A stretch of 43,751 bases of DNA from Phycisphaerae bacterium. Its GTDB lineage: Bacteria; Planctomycetota; Phycisphaerae; Sedimentisphaerales; Anaerobacaceae. Shown here one piece after another: positions 1 to 8,411 of this stretch. The stretch lies in contig JAPLMX010000265.1 in NCBI GenBank assembly GCA_026386805.1, forward strand, positions 1 through 43,751. Direction: 5' to 3'. A program made the position numbers and the translations under genes. The notes beneath the pieces were generated by a model. It ran no database searches. It was not told the DNA's origin and was given only the letters and a program-made list of their open reading frames with translations. Within the stretch, counting starts at the first letter, position 1. The number at the start of each line of letters is the position of its first letter.

Positions 1-159
1 AATCCTGCCAAGCATCCGTGCTACCTCCATGCAGCTACCGTGCCCAAACACATGGTCTGATAACTTGGCAAATATTTCGGCTATCTCAGGCGATTCGCTT
101 GAAAATCAGCGCCTTGAAAGGGCTGCCCATGCTGCCCTTGTAGGTATGCCGCGGACGGT

Positions 160-185
160 CCGCATGGGCTAAAGCCCATCCTACA
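160..185. repeat. Hairpin repeat, copy 1 (ATGGGCT-aa-AGCCCAT)
   Basis: A 7-bp perfect stem (164-170 with 173-179) lies in a 26-base segment that recurs exactly, in inverted orientation, at 23081-23106 just upstream of the PEGA lipoprotein gene. This is a REP-like dispersed palindrome. No cognate transposase is visible in the window. Confidence 0.8.
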
Positions 186-270
186 TAGACTCCAGCAACT
201 CGCGGAGTTGGCGGAGTGGTTTGGTAGATATTGATACGAATTCAGAGGAATTCGTGTGTGACAAGGCGGT

Positions 271-372
271 TGTCATCCTGAGGCGAAGCCGAAGGATCTG
301 GCCATCGAATGAGAGATTTCCCCTCTTCGCAGGCCAGATCCTTCACTCCGCTACGCTCCGTTCAGGATGACA
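271..372. repeat. Long inverted repeat, TCATCCTGAGC family, copy 1
   Basis: The left arm begins TGTCATCCTGA and runs to GGATCTGGCC (271-303). The right arm begins GGCCAGATCC and ends CAGGATGACA (332-372). Related copies are at 19997-20107 and 40425-40520. All three lie between genes. Confidence 0.8.
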
Positions 373-414
373 AGCGGGGTGCAAGAATTAACCGTAACCC
401 GCAATGCTCGGCCA

Positions 415-1938
415 TTACACCTTGTCCGCCGTCGGGCAGACGAACGGCTCGCGGTATTGCCGATGGAGGATCTTGTTGGCCTCGGCGCTGTTCGTGAAGA
501 CCTCTTTCTCAGGGTCGAAGGCCAGCAGCGGCCCGATGGACATCGGGGTCTTGTCCAGATCGACGCCGTTGTCCTTGAAATGCTGCATGGTACGATTGAG
601 CGTCGCGAGGTTGTCGTCGCGGCTCTTGATCTTCTCCAGCACGGCCTTGGCTTGGTCAACGGTGACCTTGTTGCTCTCGCCCAGGTAGTAGCTGATATTG
701 GCCAGGTGCGCCAAGGCGGCGGACAGGTGGCCCTGGAACGCGTCGGAGTTGAGCGTCTCGGCCTTGCGGCTGCGGATGGCCTGAATGAAGTTGGCGAAGT
801 GGTCGCCACCGCCCTTGAACTCCTTGATCACACCGCCCTTGGGATCGAAGGCGATGCAGTAGGTGTACTCCCTCTGGACCAGGACGCCTTCGGTACCGTA
901 GAAGATCACGCCGATCTTGTTGCCCTTGGGCTTGCCGAACAGCTTGTTGATCTCGGCGTCGGCCGAGTTATCGACGGAAAGGCCCCGCGTCTCAAACACG
1001 ATGCACTTGTCGCCGTAATCGTAGACGGCCACTTCGGTGTTCGCCGTGTCGCCTGCATCGACGTACTTCGGGTCTTTGCGCTCGGCCTGATACCCCAGCC
1101 GGCCGCCGTAGGTGATGACGCTGTTCGGATGGCGGTTGAGGCCCAGGCCCCAGCGGGCAATATCGGTCTGATGAGGCCCCTGGTTGCCCGAGTCCCCGTT
1201 GCCGTAGACCCGTTGCCAATGCCAGTCGTAATGGAACTTCGGCCGGGTCAGCTTGGGCATCGTGTACGCGGCCGGACCGCTCCAGAGATTGAAGTCCGCC
1301 TCCGCCGGGATCGGATAATCGCCCAAGGCGCCGATCGACGAGCGGCGTTTATAGCACAATCCCCTGGCGAAGTTGACTTGGCCGATGCCGCCCTCCGCCA
1401 TGAACTTCACGGCATTCTGAATCGCCGGGTTCGAGCGGCATTGCGTCCCCACCTGGCAGATCCTCCCATATTTCTTCATGGCGGCCACCAAGGCACTACC
1501 TTCGGGGATGTCGTGGCAGATCGGCTTTTCAACATACGCATCTTTGCCGGCCTGCATCGCCCACACGCCGCAGAGGGCATGCCAATGGTTCGGGGTCGCC
1601 GTGGAAATGAAGTGGATGGACTTGTCGTCGAAGACCTCGCGCATGTCCCGGACCCACTTCGGGCGACGGCCGGTAGCCTTCTCGACCGCGTTGCAGCCCT
1701 TCTGGCCCACTTTCTCGTCGATATCGACGATGTAGGCGATTTCGCAGTCCTTGCGGCCGGACAGGGACTTGATGTGGTCCCCGCCGCGACCGTTGCACCC
1801 AATCACCGCACACAGCAGCTTGTCGTTGGGACTCGTGGCCTGCCCGGCGGCGCGACCGCTGAACATCGGGGCCGCAGACAACGCGGCGGCGGCAACCAGC
1901 GAATCCTGCAGGAATTGTCGGCGTGTTCGTTGCACCAT
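415..1938 (-). CDS. Tat-exported Gfo/Idh/MocA family oxidoreductase
   Basis: 507 residues. The N-terminus carries a twin-arginine signal (RTRRQFLQDS, residues 4-13) followed by an Ala-rich hydrophobic stretch, so the folded enzyme is probably exported to the periplasm. A Rossmann NAD(P)-binding segment follows (AVIGCNGRGG around 44-53). The family motif STATPNHWH is at about 112-120 and EKP at 137-139. The family oxidises or reduces hydroxyl groups of sugars and inositols; the substrate cannot be read from sequence. The start at 1938 has AGGAG eight bases upstream. It lies 111 bp downstream of the ceramidase-like gene on the same strand, so the two may be co-transcribed. Tat-signal members of this family are characteristic of Planctomycetota. 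The family call is firm; the substrate is unknown. Confidence 0.93.
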   Translation of the reverse strand: MVQRTRRQFLQDSLVAAAALSAAPMFSGRAAGQATSPNDKLLCAVIGCNGRGGDHIKSLSGRKDCEIAYIVDIDEKVGQKGCNAVEKATGRRPKWVRDMREVFDDKSIHFISTATPNHWHALCGVWAMQAGKDAYVEKPICHDIPEGSALVAAMKKYGRICQVGTQCRSNPAIQNAVKFMAEGGIGQVNFARGLCYKRRSSIGALGDYPIPAEADFNLWSGPAAYTMPKLTRPKFHYDWHWQRVYGNGDSGNQGPHQTDIARWGLGLNRHPNSVITYGGRLGYQAERKDPKYVDAGDTANTEVAVYDYGDKCIVFETRGLSVDNSADAEINKLFGKPKGNKIGVIFYGTEGVLVQREYTYCIAFDPKGGVIKEFKGGGDHFANFIQAIRSRKAETLNSDAFQGHLSAALAHLANISYYLGESNKVTVDQAKAVLEKIKSRDDNLATLNRTMQHFKDNGVDLDKTPMSIGPLLAFDPEKEVFTNSAEANKILHRQYREPFVCPTADKV

Positions 1939-2049
1939 GTTGCGTACTCCTAAAAACCTTGTGCCAATTCAACTGCCTTCTTTTCCATCACCTATCCCTC
2001 TGCGGAACCACTCTACCCAAAATCCGCGTCCCTTCAAGGAATTAAGACC

Positions 2050-3447
2050 TCAATTCGCCCGCTTGATCTCGTCGAGGAGGGCCACCGCCTCGTTCACCAT
2101 GATCTCGCCGGCCCCTTTCGCCAGGTTGGTCGCCGCCCCCGGCTCGTAGCCTCCTTCGTCATACGCCAAGCCGTGACAGACGTATCCGATGGCATCATTG
2201 GTCACGGTGGCGATCAGCAGCTTCTCGACACCCGCCTGCTTCCGGATCTCCATGCCCACCTCCACCAGATTCTCGCCCGGCAGGCCGAGAACGTAGATGT
2301 CCCCAAGCCGCAGGACCTGAATCTCGGTCGTGATGGGCTGTGCGGCTCCCTCATCGGCCTTGTCGGCCGGAGCTTTCTTGACGGGAAACGCCACCTGCCG
2401 GCACATCCCGCCCAGACGGACATCGTCCGCCGTGGCAACGAATTGGAGTCTCCTGGCCGCCTCCGCCCCGACCGCCTTTCCGATTTGCTCACAGGGTCTG
2501 GCGCCCCGCTGGATCGGAACCGCATTGCCGGCCAGCCCGAGCAGAAAGAGGCAGACTCCTCCCTCGGCTTGCTCGACGGCGCGCGTCGCAAAAGCGGGGT
2601 AATCCGCCGAGATCGCCGTGGGGAAATGCGGATAGATGCTGACCGGGTGACAGCCAAAGCCGACCAGGGAGCCGACGATCCCTCCATTGGCATCTTCCAT
2701 CCGCAAGGTGAAGACCCGGGGATCGACGCAGCCGAATTCCACCGGGGCCCCCTGCGACGGGAGCGTGAACAGGACTCTTGCGTCGCCTTCGCCCGAGATC
2801 TCGATCCGCCGCGTCGCCAGGACCTCCGGCGGCAGGGTGAACGTCGTCGTCACGCGGCCGTCTTTTGCGACCGGCCGGCGATTATAGAGGACCTCCGGCA
2901 CTTGTCCCACCGCCGCACCGATCTTCACGTCCCGCAGGCTCCGATGAGCCATCAGCACGGAGTCCGCCATCTTCCTGACGAGGACCGCACGATAGGATTG
3001 GGCAAGGTCCGAGAGGACCACCCGGTCGATCGAGGGAAGCTTCGGACTGGCGAAGACCTCCGGGCTGGAATGGGTGTGGGTGGCGCAGACCATGACGTTC
3101 TGCCTGGGGATGCCGAGCTTCTCGTGAACCAGGGCGCGGACGGGATCGGTAATCTCTTCCAGGGTCGTGTACAGCAGATCGGCCGACACGATCGCGACCG
3201 TGTTATGGCCATCGCTGAGCACCATCGCCTTGGCGTAGAGATCGTCCCTCACGGTATCGCTCGGCTTGCCTTGCGACCCGATGAGCGTGATCCCCAACGG
3301 CGGCGTGATGTTGACCCTGGAACACCCGCCTCGAAGGGCCGCCTGGCTGACGGGGCAGGACAACAACAGGACGAGTATCAGAGGGCAAAGGAGATCATGT
3401 TTGAAGTTCGATGTTTGAAGTGTGAAGTCAGAAGTGCGCGTGCTCAT
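2050..3447 (-). CDS. Neutral/alkaline ceramidase-like secreted hydrolase
   Basis: 465 residues. After an unusual N-terminus there is a hydrophobic signal segment (residues 19-36). The body matches the neutral/alkaline non-lysosomal ceramidase N-terminal domain: RVNITPPLG (44-52), the zinc-site motif CATHTHSSPE (121-130, His124 and His126) and GFGCHPVS further on. The family cleaves N-acyl linkages of ceramides, but many bacterial members have no tested substrate. At 465 residues it lacks the C-terminal Ig-like domain of full-length ceramidases. Residues 5-15 (TSDFTLQTSNF) are encoded by a dispersed CTTCAAAC-type repeat (about 3397-3435), so the annotated start at 3447 may be recent. Probably an operon with the oxidoreductase at 415-1938; divergent from the DegT gene. 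Confidence 0.85.
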   Translation of the reverse strand: MSTRTSDFTLQTSNFKHDLLCPLILVLLLSCPVSQAALRGGCSRVNITPPLGITLIGSQGKPSDTVRDDLYAKAMVLSDGHNTVAIVSADLLYTTLEEITDPVRALVHEKLGIPRQNVMVCATHTHSSPEVFASPKLPSIDRVVLSDLAQSYRAVLVRKMADSVLMAHRSLRDVKIGAAVGQVPEVLYNRRPVAKDGRVTTTFTLPPEVLATRRIEISGEGDARVLFTLPSQGAPVEFGCVDPRVFTLRMEDANGGIVGSLVGFGCHPVSIYPHFPTAISADYPAFATRAVEQAEGGVCLFLLGLAGNAVPIQRGARPCEQIGKAVGAEAARRLQFVATADDVRLGGMCRQVAFPVKKAPADKADEGAAQPITTEIQVLRLGDIYVLGLPGENLVEVGMEIRKQAGVEKLLIATVTNDAIGYVCHGLAYDEGGYEPGAATNLAKGAGEIMVNEAVALLDEIKRAN

Positions 3448-3575
3448 GGCCCTGTATCTCCTTCTTCATCCAAGGATCTTGTGCCTCGGCATTGTACCAC
3501 TTCACACTTCAAACTTCCCACTTCAAACTTGTGCTTGACACATCGCACTTCAAGCTTCACACTTCAGACATCAAG
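3397..3575. repeat. Degenerate CTTCAAAC/GAAGTTTG repeat cluster
   Basis: Short units such as TTTGAAGT and ACTTCACACTTCAAAC occur in both orientations at 3397-3433 and 3499-3575, forming imperfect inverted arms. The left part is inside the 5' end of the ceramidase-like gene. The right part fills the divergent intergenic region before the DegT gene. Confidence 0.65.
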
Positions 3576-3596
3576 ATTCCTTGAAAGGGGCGAAAA

Positions 3597-4952
3597 ATGA
3601 CGAACGGTGATTGGACACGACGCGATTTTCTCGCGGCCGCCTCGGCGGGTTCCTTGGCCGCTGCCACGTCCGGAACGATTCCTGCCTACGGCAACCTGAC
3701 GAAGAAGGCAGGGAAACTGGCCCTCCTCGGCGGCGAGCCGGTCCGCAAGAATAAGTCCTGGCCGGACTGGCCGTATTGGGACGACAAGGTGATCGAGTCC
3801 GTCACGAAGACCACCAAGAGCAGGATCTGGTGCCGAATCCAGTCCAGCACGGGCACGGTCCCCACGTTTGAAAAGGAATTTGCCAAGCTGATAGGGGCAA
3901 AGTTCTGTGTGGCCACCGGCTCCGGGACCCAGTCCCTGCACACCTGCGTAGAAGCCTTGGGCATCGGTCCGGGCGACGAGGTCATCACCTCGCCCTACAC
4001 GGACCCGGGGACCATCGCCTCCATTCTGTCGGCCCGGGCACTGCCCGTCCTGGCGGACCTCGATCCCGCGTCCTTCCAGCTCGATCCCGACGAGGTCGAG
4101 AAGAGAATCACCGAGAACACCAAGGCGATCATGCCGGTTCACATGATGGGCCAGCCCTGCGACATCGACCGGATCATGGCCATCGCCAAGAAGCACAACC
4201 TCAAAGTGATCGAGGATGCGGCCCAAGCGCATCTGGCCGAGCACCGGGGTCGGAAGTTGGGGACCATCGGCGACGTCGGCTGCTTCAGCTTCCAGTCCAG
4301 CAAGGTACTGGCCTGCGGCGAGGGCGGCGGCATCATCGGCAACGACGAGGCCCTGATGGACAGGTGCTACACGGTCCACAACCACGGCACGTCGCGGCGC
4401 GGCGCCACCGAGACCATCGGGCCCAAGTACCGCATGAACGAATTTCAGGCGGCCGTACTGCTGGGCCAGTTGCCTACCGTGCTGGAGCGCCACGCCCGCC
4501 GGAACGAAAATGCTGCCTACTTGACGGCGCGATTGAAGGACATTCCGTATCTCGTCCCCCAGAAACTCTACGAAGGCACTAATGCCGGCTCCTACTATCT
4601 CTATGCGATGTCCTACCACAAGGAGCATCTCAACGGCGTCGATCGGGCCACGTTCCTCAAGGCCCTCAGCGCCGAGGGGGTCAGCCTCAGCCCTTATATC
4701 GCAATGGGCCTGCACAAAGAGCCCTGGATCGATAACATACTGAAGTCCCGCGTCTACAAGAGGATGTACTCCGAGGAGCGGCTGCGGAAGTATCGCGAAG
4801 AAAGCCAGTGCCCCAAGTGCGACCAAGTCTGCCAGGAGATGGCGATGATCTGGGCCTCCGGCCCCCTGCTCGCTCCCAAGGAGGACATGGCCGAGGTCGC
4901 CGACGCCATCGAGAAGGTTTACGAGAACCGCGATCAGCTCAAGGCCGTCTGA
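3597..4952 (+). CDS. DegT/DnrJ/EryC1/StrS family aminotransferase with Tat signal
   Basis: 451 residues. It begins with a twin-arginine signal (TRRDFLAAASAGS, residues 7-19), unusual for a PLP enzyme family that is normally cytoplasmic but seen in Planctomycetota. The fold-type I core is clear: GSGTQSLH (108-115), GDEVITSPYT (126-135), EDAAQAH with the pyridine-binding Asp at 207, and the PLP lysine in SFQSSKV at residue 236. Classical members make amino sugars from keto sugars. The predicted export leaves the real substrate unclear. The start is the ATG at 3597, eight bases after GAAAGGGGCG. It is divergent from the ceramidase-like gene and is followed by a strong hairpin at 5014-5042. Confidence 0.9.
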   Translation: MTNGDWTRRDFLAAASAGSLAAATSGTIPAYGNLTKKAGKLALLGGEPVRKNKSWPDWPYWDDKVIESVTKTTKSRIWCRIQSSTGTVPTFEKEFAKLIGAKFCVATGSGTQSLHTCVEALGIGPGDEVITSPYTDPGTIASILSARALPVLADLDPASFQLDPDEVEKRITENTKAIMPVHMMGQPCDIDRIMAIAKKHNLKVIEDAAQAHLAEHRGRKLGTIGDVGCFSFQSSKVLACGEGGGIIGNDEALMDRCYTVHNHGTSRRGATETIGPKYRMNEFQAAVLLGQLPTVLERHARRNENAAYLTARLKDIPYLVPQKLYEGTNAGSYYLYAMSYHKEHLNGVDRATFLKALSAEGVSLSPYIAMGLHKEPWIDNILKSRVYKRMYSEERLRKYREESQCPKCDQVCQEMAMIWASGPLLAPKEDMAEVADAIEKVYENRDQLKAV

Positions 4953-4991
4953 GAGCCTCTCGCTCCCGGTGAGATCCTGTAATTCAGGGGC

Positions 4992-5042
4992 GTATGCTCG
5001 GCATACAAACAAGGGGGCCCGTGCCACTTGGACACGGGCCCC
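4992..5042. terminator. Two adjacent hairpins, probable bidirectional terminator
   Basis: GTATGC-TCG-GCATAC (4992-5006) is followed by a perfect 10-bp stem GGGGCCCGTG/CACGGGCCCC with a 9-base loop (5014-5042). It sits between the convergent 3' ends of the DegT gene (plus) and LamG gene A (minus). There is no long T-run, so the mechanism is uncertain. Confidence 0.6.
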
Positions 5043-5067
5043 AAAGGATTGCTTGGGACTCCGTAGA

Positions 5068-7230
5068 CTACGGCAGAGGATGCCCGTAGCCGATGTCGTC
5101 GAAGTACAGCATGCCCGCGGCGCCTGCCTTCGGGCTGGTCTTGTCGCCAACGCCAAGCGTGATCCTCTGCACGGTCGTCAGGCTGACGCCCGTCAGGTCG
5201 CTCAGCGGAATCCGCCACTGCGTCCAGGCCGCCGTAGCACTGGCCGACGGATTCGCGTTGACCACCGTCTTGGTCTTGCCCGCCTTGTCCTGGACCGTCA
5301 GGTATAACGGCGCCGGACCATTCGTCGGCATGGCCATGCCGATGGCCACCGCCTGCCACGAGCCGGTGACCGTGCCCGTCGTCGAGACATTCGAGATTTC
5401 CGCCGTGGTGGTCAGGGCCGCATCATGGCTGCACAAAGCCAAGCCAATCAGGACCGGATTGGTCATCACGATCGTCTGGGCCGTGCCCAACGGCGTCCAG
5501 GTCTTGCCGTCCGGGGAGATCGAGCCGGTGAAGCTGTTGCCCTTGCGCTCGACCTTGACCCAGTACGGAGCCGCCACAGCCGGCGCGGCCTTGTCGTCGT
5601 TGGTCGAGGCCCCGGCGACCGTCAGACGCCGCTGGAAGCTGGCGCCGTTGCCGGCGCCCGAGCCGCCCGCCGTGATGGGCATAAAGGCATGGGTCGAGCC
5701 GGTATCGATGCTCTGGCGGATCATCACGCCGCCTTTGGCCCAGACGTTGGTGTTGGCGATGCTATCCACGCGGGCCACGATCGAGCCGTCGCCGCTGAGC
5801 GACTTATACGCAAAGCGGAACTGATCGCCGTTGTTCCAGACGTCGGTGCCGCTGCTGCTCATGCTGAAGGTGCCGTTGCCGTTGTCGGCAAAGCCCGCGG
5901 CCCGGCCTTGGAAGTACAGCGACACGGTATCGGCACCGTTGACCGTCCAGTTCTGGGTCGTGTCGAACGTGCGCGTGGCCTCCGAGTAGTAGGGCGCCTT
6001 GACGTTGTTGTACTCGAACGGCATGGACTGCTTACCGCCATGAAGGATCGTCCGCTCGGCAAACGGGGCTTGGAAGTACCCGACGGTGGAGCCGTTGTTG
6101 TTGATCAGACCATCGAGCCAAGTGTCGTAGATGCGGTTGTCCGTGTCGTTGTAGCTCTCGAAATCGTCGATCGTCGCGAATTCCTGCGTGCTGAAGCTCC
6201 AGACGCTGCCCGCGTAGGGGCCGCTACCGCCGATCTCATCCACCTTCCAATAATACCTCGTGCCGTAGGTAAGCGAGCCGGCCTCGAAGGTATGTGCGGT
6301 AACCGTCTGGGCGGCCGCCGTTCCATTGGCCACGGCGTTCGGGTCGGCGCCGAAGTACACCTTGTGCGATTGAGCCTCGCGACCCGGCCGCCAGTTCAGC
6401 TCGGCGTCCAATTGGACGCCTGTCGCGCCCGCCGCCGGCTGCGGCACTCTCGCCTGCACGGGCACGTAGGAGAACCGGACCTCGCTGAAGCCGGTCTGTG
6501 TTGCGACGCTGGCCCAGTTCTTGTTGATCGTCAGCTTGACGTACTTGGCCATGACTCCGCCGAAACTGACCGTGGTGTTCGCCGCATAGCCCGGCAAACC
6601 GGTCCCCTGGGCGAACTGAGGCACTCCGGCCAACGTTGTCCACGTAACGCCGTCCACGGAGTACTCGATCGTGACGTCCTTGGCCCCGAAGCCGACGAAG
6701 GCCTCGATCATCTGGTTGGAGTTCCACACCTTCAGCTCATACACCTTGCAAGCGGCGTCGAACTCGTACTGAATCCAGTTGGGCAGCGTGCCTTTGCTCA
6801 TCCACATCGTGGTCGATTCGGTGCTGTGCAGGTCTCCGGTCATGCCGGAGCCGTCGATGGTCTTCTCCGGGCCCATGCTGGGCTGCGAGCTTGAAGCCGT
6901 GGCCGTCACGCCCGTGATCGGGTAGCCATACGGCTCGACGGTGAACGACCAGACGGGGCCCTTGAAGATCGTATTGTCGGGCGCCTGGTTGACCTCATCG
7001 ATCCGCCAGTAGTAGGTCTGCCCGTATTCGAGCAGGCCGTCCGGATCATACGTGACGGCCGTCTGACCTTGACTTGCCAGGACGCCCTTGGGGTTGGTCC
7101 GGCCGGCGTCGTTCACGTCCGCGAAGGTCTTTCCGAGGTACACGTCGTGCGTACCGGCCAATTCGCTGCCCGTCCAGCTCACCGCCCGCGTCACAGAGCA
7201 CATCCGAAGCCTCGTCGGCAGGGCTGGGAG
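5068..7230 (-). repeat. Long direct repeat, copy in gene A
   Basis: This segment is collinear with 8412-10575 in gene B and covers everything from the first Fn3-like module to the stop codon. Some blocks differ at only a few bases per 80, for example 5641-5720 against the block starting near 8984. This points to recent tandem duplication or continuing gene conversion. Confidence 0.8.
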
Positions 7231-7990
7231 CCTGCGCCATCGTCTTGGAGGAAGGCGGCATCCGGAAGATCGCTTTCACTTCCGCCGCCGCGAGCGCCCG
7301 GTTGTAGACCCGTGCCTCATCGAGCATCCCGCAGAAAGGCTCATAGGGTGCCCCACAACCATCGTTGCCAAAGTTGGCCACCGAACTGAGGGTCGTCAGG
7401 CCGCTGTATGTCCCGGTGGCGATTTGCGCACCGTTGAAGTAGATGAAGTAGATCCCATTGTTCCACGTCATGACCAGATGGAACCATTCCTTCATCGGAA
7501 GATCCCGGATGTCCGTCGCCACCGTGTGCGAGCCGCCCAGCCCAAAGTCCAGTTTCGTCGAGACGTTGGTTCCATCCTGCATATAGAGCTGGATGCGGTC
7601 TGCAAAGGACGTCCCTGACGCGGAATCATGACCAAAGAAGTACCGGCCTTGCGAGGCGGGCTGCGGATCGGTCATATAGGCCCAGACGCAGACTGTACCC
7701 GCCGTCACCGACATGCCCCTCGTCGGGAACTCCAGGCGGTCGGGAAAATCCCCCGTAGCGGGAATAGCGAACCCGAGGGCGCCACCGTCATATCCCGGCA
7801 CCCAGGACAGCAGCGTTCCGATCAGGGTGCCATTATTGGCGTTGCCGGAGGCGTCAGCAGCCACGGTCCCACTGCTTTCGTCCAGCTTGAAGTACGAGAC
7901 CAGACCATCCTGGAGACCGGCCCACGTCGGAACGATCCCGACACCCAGAAGCACAAGAGCACAAATCATCAATGTCGGTTTCTTACACAT
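5068..7990 (-). CDS. Secreted LamG + F5/8C multidomain protein A, frameshifted
   Basis: Read as one gene of about 970 codons split by a frameshift: 7990 down to about 7187 in one frame (open to 7046), then 7203 to 5068 in the next. The start is the ATG at 7990 with GGGAGG five bases upstream; a signal peptide follows (CKKPTLMICALVLLGVGIVP). Then come a LamG/concanavalin-like domain, an Fn3-like module (YYWRIDEVNQAPDN), an F5/8 type C discoidin domain, a second Fn3-like module (YYWKVDE), a block starting IDDFESYNDTDNRIYDTW, and a C-terminal module shared with its neighbours. The role is probably extracellular glycan binding. The break is one extra C in the CCC at 7185-7187: removing it joins SDVLCDA to AVSWTGSELAG, as in paralogue B. 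No PEP-CTERM tail is present. Whether the frameshift is biological or a sequencing error is unknown. Confidence 0.8.
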
Positions 7991-8070
7991 ACCTGTCCTC
8001 CCTTCGAGATAGGAGGCGGGACCCGTACCACACGGTCCAAGCCCCGCCCCATAAGGTTTATCAACGTAAG
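7991..8070 (-). promoter_or_regulatory. Conserved leader with Shine-Dalgarno-masking hairpin (gene A)
   Basis: The 80 bases before the gene A start are nearly the same as those before the third-paralogue remnant (11592-11672). On the minus strand there is a stem-loop GGACCGTG...TACGGGTCC with one bulged G. Just before the start, CCTCC (8012-8016) can pair with GGAGG (7997-8001), which is the ribosome binding site itself. Both elements are kept in the other copy, suggesting translational control; this is inference. Confidence 0.4.
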
Positions 8071-8093
8071 TCAACTCAGCACCCATGCCGCGA

Positions 8094-8411
8094 CTACTTG
8101 GCGGCCGGAGCAGCCTTGGCCAAGCCGATGTCGTCGATGCAGAACTTGCTGGCACCGCCCTTCGTCGGATTGGCCCGGTTGCCCACACCGATGGACAGCT
8201 TCTTGACCTTGCTCATGTTCACACCGGTGAAGCTGCTCAGCGGGATCTTCCACCGAGTCCACGCGGCGGCCGTCACCACCGTCGCATTGGTCGCCGTGGC
8301 CGTCTTGCCGGTACTGTCCTGAACGGCAACGTACAGGTCACCTGGGCTGTTGGCCGTCTCGGTATCGTCCCCGATCGCCGCCACATGCTCCGACGCTGCT
8401 ATGGTCCCGGC
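8094..8411 (-). pseudogene. Orphan C-terminal module in frame behind the gene B stop
   Basis: About 105 codons, ending at 8094, directly follow the TAG of gene B (8412-8414) in the same frame. The sequence (LYVAVQDSTGKT, AAWTRWKIPLSSFTGVNM, FCIDDIG) aligns along its length with the last 100 residues of proteins A and B (LYLTVQDKAGKT, AAWTQWRIPLSDLTGVSL, IDDIGYGH) but is clearly more diverged than A is from B. Homology begins immediately after the stop codon. It could be translated from a GTG at 8384, but there is no convincing ribosome binding site. The best reading is the surviving 3' end of a third paralogue, or a tail made only by stop-codon read-through. Confidence 0.6.

Larger units (their letters stand above)
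1..414. other. Non-coding stretch with two dispersed repeats
   Basis: No gene is supportable here. A plus-strand frame is open from the window edge to about position 170, but it has no recognisable protein motif and ends inside a palindromic repeat. The stretch holds a hairpin repeat (160-185) and a long inverted repeat (271-372), listed separately. It lies downstream of the oxidoreductase gene that ends at 415. Confidence 0.6.

Noticed and set aside
1..170. Plus-strand frame open from the window edge to a stop near 170
   Set aside because: It is short, has no recognisable motif, and its end lies in a palindromic repeat. A minus-strand frame in the same place is equally unconvincing.
367..1953. 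Long plus-strand ORF of 528 codons opposite the oxidoreductase
   Set aside because: Antisense shadow of a high-GC gene. The minus strand has a Tat signal, ribosome binding site and conserved motifs. The same applies to the long opposite-strand ORFs across LamG B, glgP, pheT, the TPR gene and GH78.
3397..3575. CRISPR-like array of CTTCAAAC units
   Set aside because: The units are degenerate, irregularly spaced, in both orientations and lack distinct spacers. No cas gene is present.
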